64,000 nt of DNA from Tetrahymena thermophila SB210 (GCF_000189635.1 NW_002476516.1:1-64000), one strand, 5' to 3'; positions 22,731 through 34,996 are shown, numbered from the stretch's first letter. The notes: generated by a model not told the origin, from the letters alone. A program made the numbers and translations.

Positions 22731-24108
22731 TTAAATTAAATTTTGGATTTATGTATCTATAAATTTTTTAGTTATTTATTTTTTATTCAGAATTACTAAA
22801 TTATTTTGCTTCAAAATTTAAATCACATAAGAAAACTATTTGGATATAAAAGAAAATATAAAAAATTTATATTAGTTAAATTATTTCTTTTATTATTAAA
22901 AAATGTTTTTACTATAAAATCTGAGAGATTTTACCGCAAAAAATTATATTTTGTTACTTTTAAACTTTTTAAATATATTATTTCAATTTATCATTTTTTT
23001 GACCAGCTTAATTTTATTATGAATTAATTTTTATATCGTTTAAATTAAAGAAATTATTTTAGTTAGTATTTATTGTGTTGAAGTAAATTTACTTACTTAA
23101 AACTAAAAGGAAAAGAATTTTAGTATTTATTGTAGAAGTCATTCAATTTAGATTTTTAAAAATTTATTTATTTATTTGTTCTTTTTCATTGACATTTAGA
23201 TATATATTTACCTTAAATCTTTCGCCAGGGCCAGGGAAAGTTTTTAAAAATAAATTTTGGGAAAAAAGGTAAACAAAAAAATTTATCTGATAAATATATA
23301 CCTAGGAGTATAAAAAAAAAAATTAATAATCTACCCTGACTTAATTTTGATTGTTAAATATGAATTTCTTAATATTTTTTTCAAAAACTAATATTCCTCA
23401 AAAGTTTGAAGCCTCATTTGATAGGGTTAAAAATCTAAACTAAAACTTCACAGGAAAATTATTTGGAGATAAAAGAACATATAGACAAATTATATCTAAA
23501 AATTAAATTATTTCTTTTATTATTAAAACATTGTTTTCAATAAAATCTGAGAGAATTATTTTACCGCGAAAAATTATGCTTTGTTATTTTTAAATTTAAA
23601 AAAAAACTTTAAATAAAAAAAATTAATTTATTTATGAATTCATTTATATTTTATTAATATTCTTTAAATTAAAAAAAACTATTTTAGTATTTATTGTGTT
23701 GAAGTTAATTTACTCACTTAAAAGAGGAAAAGAATATTAGTATTTATTGTAGAAGTCATTCAATTTAGATTTTTAAAAAGTATTTCTTATTTATTTATTT
23801 GTTCTTTTTCACTCACATTTAGATATATATATATATTTACCTTAAAAATCTAAACTAAAACTTCACAGGAAAATTGATTAGATATAAAAGAACATATAAA
23901 TAATTTATAATTGTTTGATTTAATTCATTTTGTTTATACCAAAATTTCGGAATAAATTTATGAGTTTAAGAGAGTTTATTTAAAAAAAGAGTATGCTCAA
24001 TTTTTATAATTTAATTGAATAAATTTTCAATTAAAAAAATATTTTAACGTATCTTGTGAGAAATTTTATTTGAGGAATTATTGTTAATTATTAATTTAAA
24101 TGAAGAAA
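22731..24108. other. Intergenic spacer with imperfect repeats
   Basis: AT-rich spacer between two minus-strand genes. It contains the direct repeats listed separately and no frame I would call a gene; a 73-codon open stretch at 22806-23027 is not conserved in the second repeat copy. Confidence 0.55.
22825..23905. repeat. Imperfect direct repeats, unit about 620 bp
   Basis: Copy A (about 22825-23215) and copy B (about 23448-23845) share a long series of blocks in the same order, for example AAAATCTGAGAGA, TTATTGTGTTGAAGT, AGTATTTATTGTAGAAGTC and TTTGTTCTTTTTCA. A third copy begins near 23846 (AAACTTCACAGGAAAATT) and stops after about 60 bp. The copies differ by many substitutions and small indels. 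No terminal inverted repeats or transposase were seen. Confidence 0.75.
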
Positions 24109-26049
24109 TCAATTTTTAGATTTTATTGAGGAAGCTGAAACTACTAAGTTGCTGATATTATTTCTGTCTAATATCTAATTATTCTGATTGTTTTAAAGAA
24201 AATTGCTATAGCTGATTGATTTATCTAATTGAACTTAATTTTCATAAAGCTCTCTAATACTTTTTTAGTTTCTCATAACATAATTCTATGTTTTAGAAAC
24301 ATAAACTTTTTTTACTATACTGTTTTTATTTCTGGGACTTATTTTTGCTTCATTTGCTGTTTGCTAATAAAATTATTGGTATGGAGATTTATCTCGATTA
24401 TTCATAGAAGTTAAATTATCTTTTTATTTTTAAGGGATGAAAGGACTAAGTGTTCTATTTTTTCTTTCCATCTAATTGGCTTGTAAATTATTTTATTAAG
24501 ATAAATTAGCTCTGACAGAATCTAAATTTGATTACTCATTATTTATTATTAATACTTGCAATCTTCTTTAAAATTCTTATCTTGAACAAGGTGGCGATAA
24601 ACTACGGTGGATCCTTGTCTAAAATTAATTTCTTTAAGCCTACAAATCGTGAAAGTATTATTATGATTTTAAGAACGAAAAAGTAGTATTCAACTACTGC
24701 TTTTACTAAAGCGTACTTGATATAACCATTTTAGCTTAATTAATATTACTTTTGTCACTTAAATAGCTATTATTTTACTTTATATTTTATAAAGGATAAG
24801 CTTTTCCTAAATCTTTATGAATTTTCTATGCCTAATCATTACTGCTTTAATTTTTTTTCACTTTTTTATTCCTATCAACCATTTTCAGATATAAGTCATC
24901 ATTTCTCTAATACCCTTTATCAATTTGTTCAAACTATTATCTTGACTGTCTTATTGGGGATGGAGAACCAAAAGAAGAATGAGTTTAATTTTGACTATTA
25001 AAAAAATTATAATTTTTAGTTGTATTCAAAGAATTTGCCATTTTAGCCTTTTGTTTACTAGCTTCACTTTTTTATATTTTAAAATTAACTCCTTAAATAC
25101 TTACACCATTTTAAATTTTCTGTACTCTTATATTGAATTTTTGATCTATTTTTTTTAATATGTGACTCACAAGTTGAGTATTCACTAGAGCAATAATACA
25201 ATCACAACCAGCAATTGCAGTATAGGAGTAAAACTTCTTTTTTTTTATTGAAAAATTTTAAATTGATTCTTCTCCAAAAAGATTTCCTTCATAAACTAAA
25301 CCTTAATACTTGCCAAATTAATGGCCATAAGACATTAACTCTCTCTTTGTTTATTCTGTAATAGACTAAATATATAATTGAGCATGATCAATATTTTTAT
25401 TTTGTAGATCTTATTCAGAAGTAATATTTGTTTGATTTTATTTTTTGAATATTTATTTATTTGGGCATTAAGAAATATTTGCATTATTTATTTCTTCTAC
25501 TTTACTTTTTTAGATACTACTGTTAGATGTGGTATTACTTTTAGCAGTTTATTCAAATTAATTATTTTTTACTTAAAGAGTATGCATTAGATTCATCTAT
25601 GTATCCTAATCTTATATTACTGCTGATTAAGTCATTAGAGGATTTTAAGTTTTTTGATAGTTAGAAAAATTGTTTTCTCCTTAAATGCTCTTCTCAACAA
25701 ATTAATTTTATTTTTATCTTTATGGATTATTTATTTTAAATTGGCGAATAAGAGAATCAAAGTATTCTTTTCTATTAAGTTTATCGCCTTATTTTGAAAG
25801 AATAATTATCTAACCCTTAAGAACTAAATAGCTATAACCATCTATTTCTTAATTCTCTGTAAATATAACCTGTGCTTTAGGTATGCGCACTGCTTCTAAA
25901 CTCTCTAAAAAATCTTTACTCATTTTCATGGAACTATATTGAAACATATTTTTAAACAATTCCACTTTTTCTAACTAAAACATTAAATAATCTAGATCTG
26001 CTTCATTTTTTGTTTATTTTCTGACTAATCTCTCAGCAATATCATTCAT
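24109..26049 (-). CDS. Protein with a split cyclic-nucleotide-binding domain
   Basis: A single-exon 646-residue frame. The first Met in frame lies downstream of a TGA. Residues about 31-90 match the first half of a cNMP-binding domain (LFKNMFQYSS, IPKAQVIFTENQEIDGYSYLVLKGQ). The second half appears only after about 140 residues of Q/N/T-rich insertion: EGNLFGEESIQ (about 254-264) corresponds to the phosphate-binding cassette and is followed by YSYTAIAGCDCIIALVNTQLV. The cassette lacks the usual downstream RxA Arg that I can place, so nucleotide binding is uncertain. The C-terminal 300 residues are low-complexity, polar and probably disordered. There are no membrane segments. It could be a regulatory protein tied to cAMP/cGMP signalling or cilia; that is inference. 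Confidence 0.72.
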
Positions 26050-28086
26050 ATTAAGCAATTTAATTGATAACTCCAAAAGTATCCCTTATATCAATTATTA
26101 CAAAGCTTGGCAGTTAGATTGGTGCAAATTATGGCTTTTTAGCTGTCAAAGAAGCAAAACCTATTTGATGAAAAATAGTAATTACTTTTGGCCTTTAAGT
26201 TATCAAGTAAATTTCAATACAAATAATACTAAATTCTACCTCTCTACCTACACCTTTAAAAATTGTTAATCAAATTTAATTACTTTTAATTTAAACTATT
26301 TATATTAAACTAACTGGATTTATTATAAAATCTCTACTTTTTGATTTATTTAACTCAAACCCCATATAAATTATCAGTCAACCCTTATTATTAAATTATT
26401 ATAGAAGAAGCTTTTGTAATCTACTTCAAATTTAAAAAAAACATTTTTTTATTTTTTTATTAGAAAAATCAAATTAAAATTTTAAGCTTTGTTTACATTT
26501 ATTTTTGCAAATGTCATACATTTTTTACATTTAAAGGCTTTTATAAGTATTTATAAGATTCAAAAAGTAAATTGTATCTATCAGTCAGTATCACTTTATT
26601 TAAAATTTATAATCTAAATTAACTTATTGATATTTATAATGCTATAAAATAAAAAATTTGAATTAAATGTTAGTAAATTTGAACATTTAATGTAATAAAT
26701 TTTAAGATAAATTTGATTTTTTTAGTCTATTTATAAATAAATATGCATTTTTGAATATAATTATTTAATACGCAATTTATCAATAAATTGTTAAGCAAAT
26801 GAAGGAAGAAGTATAGATAAAATATAATGTGTGAAGAATATTTTAGTTTTTTTAAAAGAAATAAACTAAATATTTCTCTCATATAAATTATAAAATTTAA
26901 AGTAAATTTCTTTGAATATTCAAAACATGTTTCATTTTTAAAAAGATTAAAAATAGAACTAGTGTTGTGAAGAATAACTAAGCAATATTAATACCTATTT
27001 TTGAATAAATAAAATCTTTAGATGTAAAAAAACTTAGTTATTAAGTTGAGTAATTATTTTATTAAGTTTTTACTAAATAAAGTATGAATTAATTGTATCT
27101 ATAAATATTATAAAATTCTTTTTAATTCATCTAATTTATATGGTTAGAATAATTTTAACATAAACAAAACAAACTTAAATAAATTTTTTTTTATTAAATT
27201 ATGATTTTTCTTTTTCAAATTTAAAGTATATTTTAAGTGCAAATAAAAAAAAATCAGAGTAAACTAAAATTTAAAAAAAATCAATAAATCATTTGCAAGA
27301 AAATTAAAAACTATTATTTTAAGATTTTATCCAAATAATTTCATATTATTTTGACAAAAATATAGCTTATTTCTTTTATTAAGTAGACAAATTAAATACA
27401 TATTCTTTAAAGTTTGACAGAATTTATCCAGTTAAAAGTATGTCTAAATCATAAATTTAAAGATTATCTTTAAAAAAAGAAGAATCAAACACTCTTTTAT
27501 TATAGAAAATATTTTTTTATTTTAATTAAAAGTTTGCTGAAATGTAGAATTATTTTTTATTTATTTTTCTTATTTCAAATAATTCATTTACAAAAGATTG
27601 TTGATGCAAAATTTATACAATTTTCCTCAAAAATGTGCTTAAAAAAATCTTAAATAAATTAATCTTTTTTATTTGAAAAATCCTTTTTGACTAGATAGCT
27701 CTAATAACAATATTTGAATGCAAGTATAAATGTATCCTAAAAATTCGAAATGGATTTACAAGACAGCTAATTAATTTTGTTTGTTTTTTTTGGCAAGAAA
27801 GTAAGTAAGATTTTGTTTGTATTTTATCAAAAAAAACTTTTTTTCTTTCTTAGTTATAGAGTGTTCATGGCAAAGCAAATTTGATTGTGATAAGACTAAA
27901 TTCTCTTCATATTACTATCAAAGAAAAAGTGAAGAATTAATATCAAAAAACAATAAATTGAAATAAAAAAATTCTTTATTATATAATTAAAAGAAAGTGA
28001 TTCAATCACTATAAAAGCTTTAGTTCTTATAAAGAAAAAAAGCATAATAATTAATTATTGAATAAATTAGATAAAAATATATCAAA
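26050..28086. other. Intergenic spacer between divergent genes
   Basis: Two kilobases of AT-rich sequence between the CNBD protein (-) and the secreted CBM9-like protein (+). No coding frame, RNA gene or repeat was recognised. Confidence 0.6.
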
Positions 28087-28957
28087 ATGAAAAAATTACT
28101 TGTTGTCTTACTTGCCCTTTGCTTAGCCAATTGCGCTAACACCTTTTTAAGAAATTCATTATTCCAAGCTAGCTAAAATTAGTTGGTTGTTGCTGCATGC
28201 CCTCCCGATATGGAAAGCGATATTGAATAATAGGATAGAATTGTTGGATTCATTCCCTACTTCTATTATTAAAATGGTACTGGTGTTTCTGATATTTCAA
28301 CTACTGTGTAAATTTGCCACAGAAACTTTGAAATTATTGACATTACATGGAACGTAGCTGACACTCAAATGATTTCTAACTACACCTAATGCAACGATCC
28401 CCTTTACAACTAAGATGTTGTAGAAGTCTTTTTGGGTACTCCTGAAAATTACTTGACAGAATATCTTGAAGTAAATTATTTCAACACATTTTATTATATT
28501 TTAAATTCCTAATTCTTATTGAAAAAACAATATCTAATAATAAATGAATGGATGAAAAATAAATTAATATTCATAGTTTGTTATCAAATAACATTTTTAA
28601 TATTTATTTTAATTTAACTTAAATTAGGTTGAAGTCAACCCTCAAGGTGCTTTGTTTGCTGCCAACATCACTAACACTAACAACTCATGCTCAGGAATCA
28701 GTGATAGCCTTATTCCATGCAATGAAACTGGAATTTTCTATTCTGCATAAATTGCTGATTTCGGTTATAAGGCTAATGCCTAGATTCCTGTCAAGCTCGT
28801 TACTGGAACCCAACAAGCTTATCACTTAAAAGGTAATTTCTTCAGAATCGATTATGCCTTCAATGGTGACATCGACTACTCATGCTGGAGACCCACCTAT
28901 GTCTCACCTGCTTGTTTCCACGTACCATCCTAGTTTGGAGATATTTTCCTTGTTTGA
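28087..28957 (+). CDS. Secreted protein with a carbohydrate-binding family 9 (CBM9-like) domain
   Basis: Two exons, 28087-28470 and 28628-28957, with a 157-bp phase-0 intron; 237 residues. A clear signal peptide starts MKKLLVVLLALCLANC. The rest resembles the CBM9-like domain found in secreted eukaryotic and bacterial proteins: ITWNVADTQM, NDPLYNQDVVEVFLG, EYLEVEVNPQGALFAANI, then FFRIDYAFNGDIDYSCW near the end. Several Cys (in QICHR, TQCND, NNSCSG, IPCNE, SCWRP, ACFH) suggest disulphides. It probably binds glycan outside the cell or in a secretory compartment; there is no catalytic domain. Codon use is C-rich compared with neighbours, which suggests good expression. Confidence 0.82.
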
Positions 28958-29740
28958 ATAAAATATATAAATTTATAATAAAATACCAGTAATAAATATT
29001 AAATATCTATTATATATTTTATATGTATAAAATATTTAAATACTTTGTTAGTATTTAAAACTTATTTATATTTCCTTTTTACAGTCATAAAAAAATATGG
29101 TGTTCCTATTTAGTATTTTACATACCTCTCTCATAGTATCATTTAAGTATTACAAACTAATTTCAAACTTAATAGAAATAGTAAATTGTTAATATGATTG
29201 CAAAAAGAAAGAATATTTAAAATGATATGAGAAGGAAATACTCCTTTAGTTTTTTTTTTGACAAAAAATTTTTTGTTCAATAAGATTTATATAAAAAAAT
29301 TGTGATATTCCGTATAATAAAATTAATCATTATAATTCTTTTATTATTCTAATGGAAAATATTTAGGAAGATTCTCAAAATTGATCGGTCTATTTTTATT
29401 TTATATTCTTTTACCTGAAAGTACAAAGTAGCTAGACATAATAATTTTTTCTGTCAGAAATCAATTAAATTATAATGATATATAAGAAGATTCTGTTGTT
29501 TGAAAAATAAATAGATAATAAAAGTGTTTTCGAAGCTTTGAGGTTTTTTAATTAATTAATTAGTTAGTAAGTAAAGTAAGTATGATAACTAAATTTACAA
29601 TATGAAGTTTTTACATACATTTATTTATATAAACAAAATTTGATTTAATTTTTTAAGCATACAATTATATTAGTTTTATATATTATTTATATAGTTATTT
29701 ATTTAATAAACACAATTCTCATTTTATTCAATAATTTATT
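28958..29740. other. Intergenic spacer
   Basis: AT-rich spacer between two convergent genes, with no gene seen. Confidence 0.6.
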
Positions 29741-30965
29741 TCATTTTAAAATCCACATATATAACCCATTGTCTTGAATTAGCTCTACTATTTAATCCTT
29801 TTGCTATCTAATTTTTTGTAGCTTGAATAAAAAATAATTAATTAAATTCACAAATCTTTAAATAAATTAGCTAATAAATTAAATCAATTTAATTACTTGT
29901 TCAAATATTTCGCTAAAATCCTTTGGGTGATCATTAAGAATGTCTGAAACTAAAATATTTCTGAGCATTTTTTTTTCTTGCTATTTAAAAAAAAAAAAAA
30001 CATGTTTGGTAAAATTAAAAAAAAGAAAAATAAATCACCTATATTTGAGTTAAGATTCTATCATAAAGCTTACTTGCTTTCTTATATATTAACTCAGATT
30101 CGATTTCTTGCATAGTTTAAAAGTAGATATTACCATTTTAAGAATTTTATTCATTAGTTTAAGGAGCAAAAAATTCATTTTTCATATATAATTCTTTAAT
30201 TCTTTAATTTCTTTCTTCAATGTTACCATAGAAAGTGTAAGCTTTGTAAATACTTGAACATAGGTAAATGAATGCTATCAATACAGAAACTATAAGCACA
30301 ATTACTTTAGTTATCTCCCAAATCTATCTTTTGAAGGTTCCTTTGTAAAATTCAGGATGATGCCTGATAAAATCTTCAGTATTATTTGAAGAATATGAAT
30401 ATTGGTCTGGACTATTGGAGTTTGAGTCACTTTAAGACCTTTCTTCTAGGCTGTTCAAATAATTTTTATTGTTTTTCATAATGCTTTTTAAAGGACCTTT
30501 ATTAAGATTTTAGCTAAGACTGCTAGACATACTGGTATTAGCTGAGCTATTTTTATCAAAAGTACCTTTTTGTTAGCTCAAATCATTATTTTGAATGCTA
30601 CTAATGCTAGAATTCAGTTGTTTTTATACCTTTTCTTGATGTTTAATATGGGAAAACTTAACACTATCATTGTTTTCGTCGTATACATTAATTCTAGGTA
30701 GCTATTCGGAATAACAGAACCTTTTCTATTTTTCTATTTCTGCCTAAATTGCATCTCTTTACAATTTTTACTCAGAAAAGAATTTGAAAGATGTATTATT
30801 ACTCACTTTGAATTAGTTTTAATCATTGAAATGCCTGTTGCTATGTGTGGAGGGGAAGATATTCTCTTGCTAGTATTAGAAATTTCTCTAAAATATTTCA
30901 TACTAAGGGTTGTAGCTGTTAATTTGTTACCTGTTATTTAGTTATCTCTCTCTTAAAATATTCAT
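29741..30965 (-). CDS. Single-pass membrane protein, possibly Src1/MAN1-like at the C-terminus
   Basis: Three exons, 30039-30965, 29897-29980 and 29741-29821, with introns of 58 and 75 bp; 363 residues from the ATG chosen. About 210 N-terminal residues are polar and Ser/Asn-rich. They are followed by one strong membrane segment (VIVLIVSVLIAFIYLCSSIY) and about 135 C-terminal residues with a coiled, charged character ending DQIVELIQDNGLYMWILK. The C-terminal order (a helix, ILVSDIL, then ELIQDN and a terminal Trp) is faintly reminiscent of the MSC domain of inner nuclear membrane proteins; I hold this weakly. Coding-like sequence continues upstream to about 31130 in a frame joinable through a short intron, so the true start may lie further 5'. 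Confidence 0.6.
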
Positions 30966-31725
30966 AGCTTTTTATTTGTATTTTAGAAATTGTTCTAGAT
31001 ATAAGGGAATGCTGTATGTGAGTTTTTATTACTTATTTGATCCTATTCTTTATTTGGTTGTTGTTAGAATCTACTTGATTGTGTTTTTGCTGGATTTGAT
31101 GTTATTAAATTTTAATGGAATAAATTCGACAAAGCTAGCTTTCACTTAAAATTTTGTATTTCAAAGATAAAATAGTTTTCAGAAACTCAGTTTGGACTTA
31201 TCTAAATTTATTTTATACTATTCTATTATGTTATGTCTTATTATTTTTGTTTGTTTTTTATTAATCTTTGAAGGATTTACTTAGCAACAATACTAGTTTT
31301 TTTTGGATATTATTAATTTATTTATGTCTGAAAATTTTTGTTAAGATTTTTATTCAAAAATCAAATTATTTTTTGCGCTAAATTTTGTTATAATCTAATA
31401 AAAAATAGATGTGTTTAATCCAAAATTTTGTGTTCATAAACAATTTCTAAATTTTAATTTTAAAATTGAATTAATTAAAAAAAAAAAACAAATATATTAA
31501 AATTTGATAAATTAGCTAGAATCACATCATATTTTAGTTTTTGAAATACATACTGATTTTAACATATTTATTCTAAATCTGATTTTGTAATTAAAAAAAA
31601 CATTTTCAAAGTATCTCTTAAAAATCTTTAAAATTAATACAACATGAAAAGAAAACATAAATTTTAAAAACATCTTTTTGATAATTTTTAATTAATTTTT
31701 TGTATGTTATACAACAATTAAAATA
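30966..31725. other. Spacer with a possible unassigned 5' exon
   Basis: The part from 30966 to about 31130 reads as a polar, Q/N-rich frame on the minus strand (SNPAKTQSSRF, QQQPNKEQDQ). A GTAATA donor and an AAAAAG acceptor just before 30968 would join it in frame to the membrane-protein gene, but I found no start codon. The remainder is plain AT-rich spacer. Confidence 0.4.
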
Positions 31726-32717
31726 TCAGAAGGTATTCATAATTTATTAAACAAATTTTAAATCATCAGTATAGCCACATAGAGTAAAAAATCGACACAG
31801 CCTTCTATACCTTTCAAGAATATCAAAATCAAGCTAATATTTAACTTTAGATAAGCAGCTTGGACATAAATGTATTGATCCTCCACTTGAAAAGTATTCA
31901 CTATATTCATAACTAAAATTCATAATACAATCCCACCAAATACAGTGATGAACAGATAAAATATGAAGACACTCGTGTAGAGCTGTTGTTATAATTTCTC
32001 TTTGCACACAATCTTTCACTCCAATAACAGCACCTTAGTAACTATAATTATAAATGAGTTTAAATGATTTATTTATAACAATAACAAATTAATTTAATAC
32101 CCTTGAGCTCTTCCAGTAATTATATTATCTGGTACGCATTCTAAAACTATAGGGTGATCAATGAAGCTAATACTTGAAAACAAATTTTAGGTTGTGAGTT
32201 AACAGCCAGATATAGAAGGATCATTATTTTTTAAAAAGAGTTTTAACAATAATCTTTAAGTTTTAATAATTTAACTGGAACTCAAATTAATTTTTTCACC
32301 ATCAGCATTTTTAAAGCTTTTAATTGGTTCTTTTATATTGTATGTATTATTTATTAGAAAATAATCATCATTTTCTTTTAATAAAGTTAATCTTTCTTAT
32401 AGTTAAACAATATTCATGTTTAAATAAAAAGCTTCAAAAGCAGTGGTAATGAGATTTAAGTCGTACTCTTCTGTTTGTATTGGGTCTATTTGAATCAACA
32501 CTAAATATTTATCTTCCGACCATTTAGCTTTGTCATATTTGGCTTATACTTCATCAACAAAGTTTTAAAAAAATTAAGCACCATGATTTTTTCTAACATT
32601 TTATGGGTGAGGGTCTTAAAAAAGCAGCACTGATTATTCATTTAATATCTAAGGGTCAATATTAGATATCTTTTTACATCCTAGAGCTTTTAGTTTTGTT
32701 TTCGGTTTGATTTGCAT
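31726..32717 (-). CDS. Archaemetzincin-type zinc metalloprotease (AMZ family)
   Basis: Two exons, 32101-32717 and 31726-32041, with a 59-bp intron; 310 residues. The family signature HExxHxxGxxHC-x4-CxM-x17-CxxC is matched by HECLHILSVHHC, IWWDCIMN and CPSC. The zinc-binding His residues, the catalytic Glu and the four structural Cys are all present. The only change is Ser in place of the family Gly. After it, FDILERYRRLCRFF aligns with the end of human AMZ2. Archaemetzincins are intracellular zinc proteases with an additional Cys4 zinc site. The N-terminal half is divergent and lacks obvious landmarks. ATG 32717 is the first Met after an in-frame TGA. Confidence 0.85.
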
Positions 32718-33564
32718 AGAAAAAAGTTTTGTCAATCGCTAAATATATTTATCTCAAATCAAAAAATGAATTAGTATTATTCTAATTCAAGGCAATTAAA
32801 TTCAATTAAATTTAAAATTCTTTATAAATTTCATAACTATTTTCTTGCTCTTAAATTATTGGTGGATAAAGCCAAGCGTCTATTATAGAATTCAAAGCAA
32901 TTTTAATTGATTTATTACTGTTTTGTTTAGCTTAAAACTATAAAATGATAATTTGTATATTTTATAATTTACATTCACTGTTTAATATATTATTTGAAAT
33001 CAATACCAATAATTTCTTTTGTCTATAATAAATTTATTTATAAATTTCAAATATCTTGCATAAATTTCTATAAAATTTAAATTTTCCTTCTTGTTTAAAA
33101 AAAAAACATTTTAATTTAAAACAAACTCGTTAGAAATTAAAAAATGAAATATTCTTAAATGATATTTTAATAAGATATTGTTATAATATTAAATAAATAT
33201 TGACTAGATAAACAATATTTTTGATAGATGTATGAGTGCATATATATATATTGTTTACTAATTTAATTTATTGAATGATATTTGTATATTATGTTTTACA
33301 TAGAAATGAATAGGGATAGATGATAGATTTATTAATAGATAGCTAGATAGATAGATTGCATATAGCAATATCTTTAAACGAAAGTAAAAATAAAATAAAG
33401 AGAAAAGAAATGAATTGAATATTAAATAAAATGTGATTGATTTATTTTGGAAAATAAAGGAAATATATATCAATCATTATCTTTATGCTTATAAATATAT
33501 AAATAATTTAATTAGAAAGCAAGAACAATAATAATTTATCTAAGTAGCTACTAAGCAAGATTAA
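32718..33564. other. Intergenic spacer with a coding-like stretch
   Basis: On the minus strand at about 32730-32955 there is an open stretch with protein-like composition (IALNSIIDAWLYPP, LNLIALNQNNTN) but no start and no splice to the archaemetzincin that I can defend. It could be a missed 5' exon or a relic. The remainder is AT-rich and contains GATA-type microsatellite runs near 33335-33356. Confidence 0.45.
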
Positions 33565-34996
33565 ATGAAATTATTTAGAGCTTTAACCAAGTCTGGTCTT
33601 ATTTAGAAAATTCGTTAAGGTTAGTTATATTAAGCATACATTTTTAAGGCAGCGCTCACTTCATGATAGCGATTTAAATTTAAATATGATAAAAAAGATA
33701 AAATACAAGCTTTTAGCATCATGTTTTTAAAAGAATATTGTATTAAAATAAAGTTGAAATTTGGATAGCGCATTAGATACCTTAATTGATATCAAACGTT
33801 TTATTAATCATTTAATGTGTATAAAATAGCTACTGGAAGTGAGATTTCCACTGCTACTAAATATGGCGAAAATATTTCTAAGCATAGAAGTCTTATGAGT
33901 CTCTATGACTTACATCCTCAAATTGGATATCAATCTTACATCGCTCCTAATTCCACTGTCATAGGTGAAGTTACTATTGGAAACGAAACTACTGTCTGGT
34001 ACAATAAAATAAATATATAGAGAATTTAGCTTTTATATATATGAGCAAAACTTAACTAATCTTTTTTATCAATGTTTAGGTACAATAGTGTAATTAGAGG
34101 TGATGTTAACGCTGTTCAGTAATAAATTCAATTTCAGCATAATTATCAGAGTTTTTCCTTGCATTCATTCATTCATTAATTGATATTTTAACAAATACAT
34201 AAATATTAGATCAATAGCCAAAAATTTTAATTTCTCTCTTAAACTCTCTATGCAATTTATATATAAATGACTGCAATGATATTTTAAATTTCAATAAGTA
34301 ACAATTTATAATTTAATAAATTTTAGAATTGGTAATAATGTTAGCATTGGTGAAAATGTCGTAATCCACACTGCTGGTTCTCTCCCCACTGGCTAACCTG
34401 CCTCTGTTGATATTGGTAAAATTTTCACTAATTTACTTTAGATAACTATCAAATTGACAGTTTATATCCAAGCATATTCAATTAAGCATGTCATTTAACA
34501 TTAAATATAAAATAGGTCACTATGTTATTATTGGTAGCAAGTCTACTATTTACAGTTGCACCATTCAAGACGAAGTTGTTATTGGCTAAGGTTGTGTCAT
34601 CCTCGAAGGTGCTAGAATTGAAAAGGGAGCTATGATTGCTGCTAACTCTGTTGTACCTCCTGGTAGATTAATCCCTGCTGGTACTTTATGGGCTGGTAAT
34701 CCTTGCACGTAAATTAATTAATACATTAGTTATTGTAATAACTATATTTTATAAAATAATATTTTAGTTTTGTTAGAAACTTGACTAAATCCGAATTAGC
34801 TACTAATATTGATCATGCTAAAAAGTAACTCCATCTTGCTTAACAACACAGATATGAATATTTACCCTACAACTCTGCTTACTTACAAAAGAGCAACAGC
34901 GAAGAAGATCTCAATCCCACCAAATACGACGACGTCACTATTAATTATAACTTCGGAGATGAAGAAAGAGCTCAAGAAAATCCTTTAAAATACTGA
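33565..34996 (+). CDS. Gamma-carbonic-anhydrase-like protein (mitochondrial complex I gamma-CA type)
   Basis: Six exons: 33565-33619, 33830-33998, 34080-34118, 34327-34415, 34516-34708 and 34768-34996 (774 nt, 257 residues). The N-terminus (MKLFRALTKSGLIQKIRQA) is basic and suits a mitochondrial presequence. The body is a left-handed beta-helix with hexapeptide repeats: YIAPNSTVIGEVTIGNETTV, IGNNVSIGENVVIHTAG, IGHYVIIGSKSTIY and QGCVILEGARIEKGAMIA, followed by GTLWAGNPC and the long C-terminal helix typical of plant and protist gamma-CAs. The first zinc His (IHTAG) is present. The other two family His positions read Ser and Tyr (IIGSKSTIYS), as in gamma-CA-like subunits, so a structural role in complex I is more likely than catalysis. 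Junctions are all GT/AG. Confidence 0.9.

Noticed and set aside
22806..23027. 73-codon ORF in the repeat region
   Set aside because: The corresponding frame is broken in the second repeat copy and the composition is just translated AT-rich DNA.
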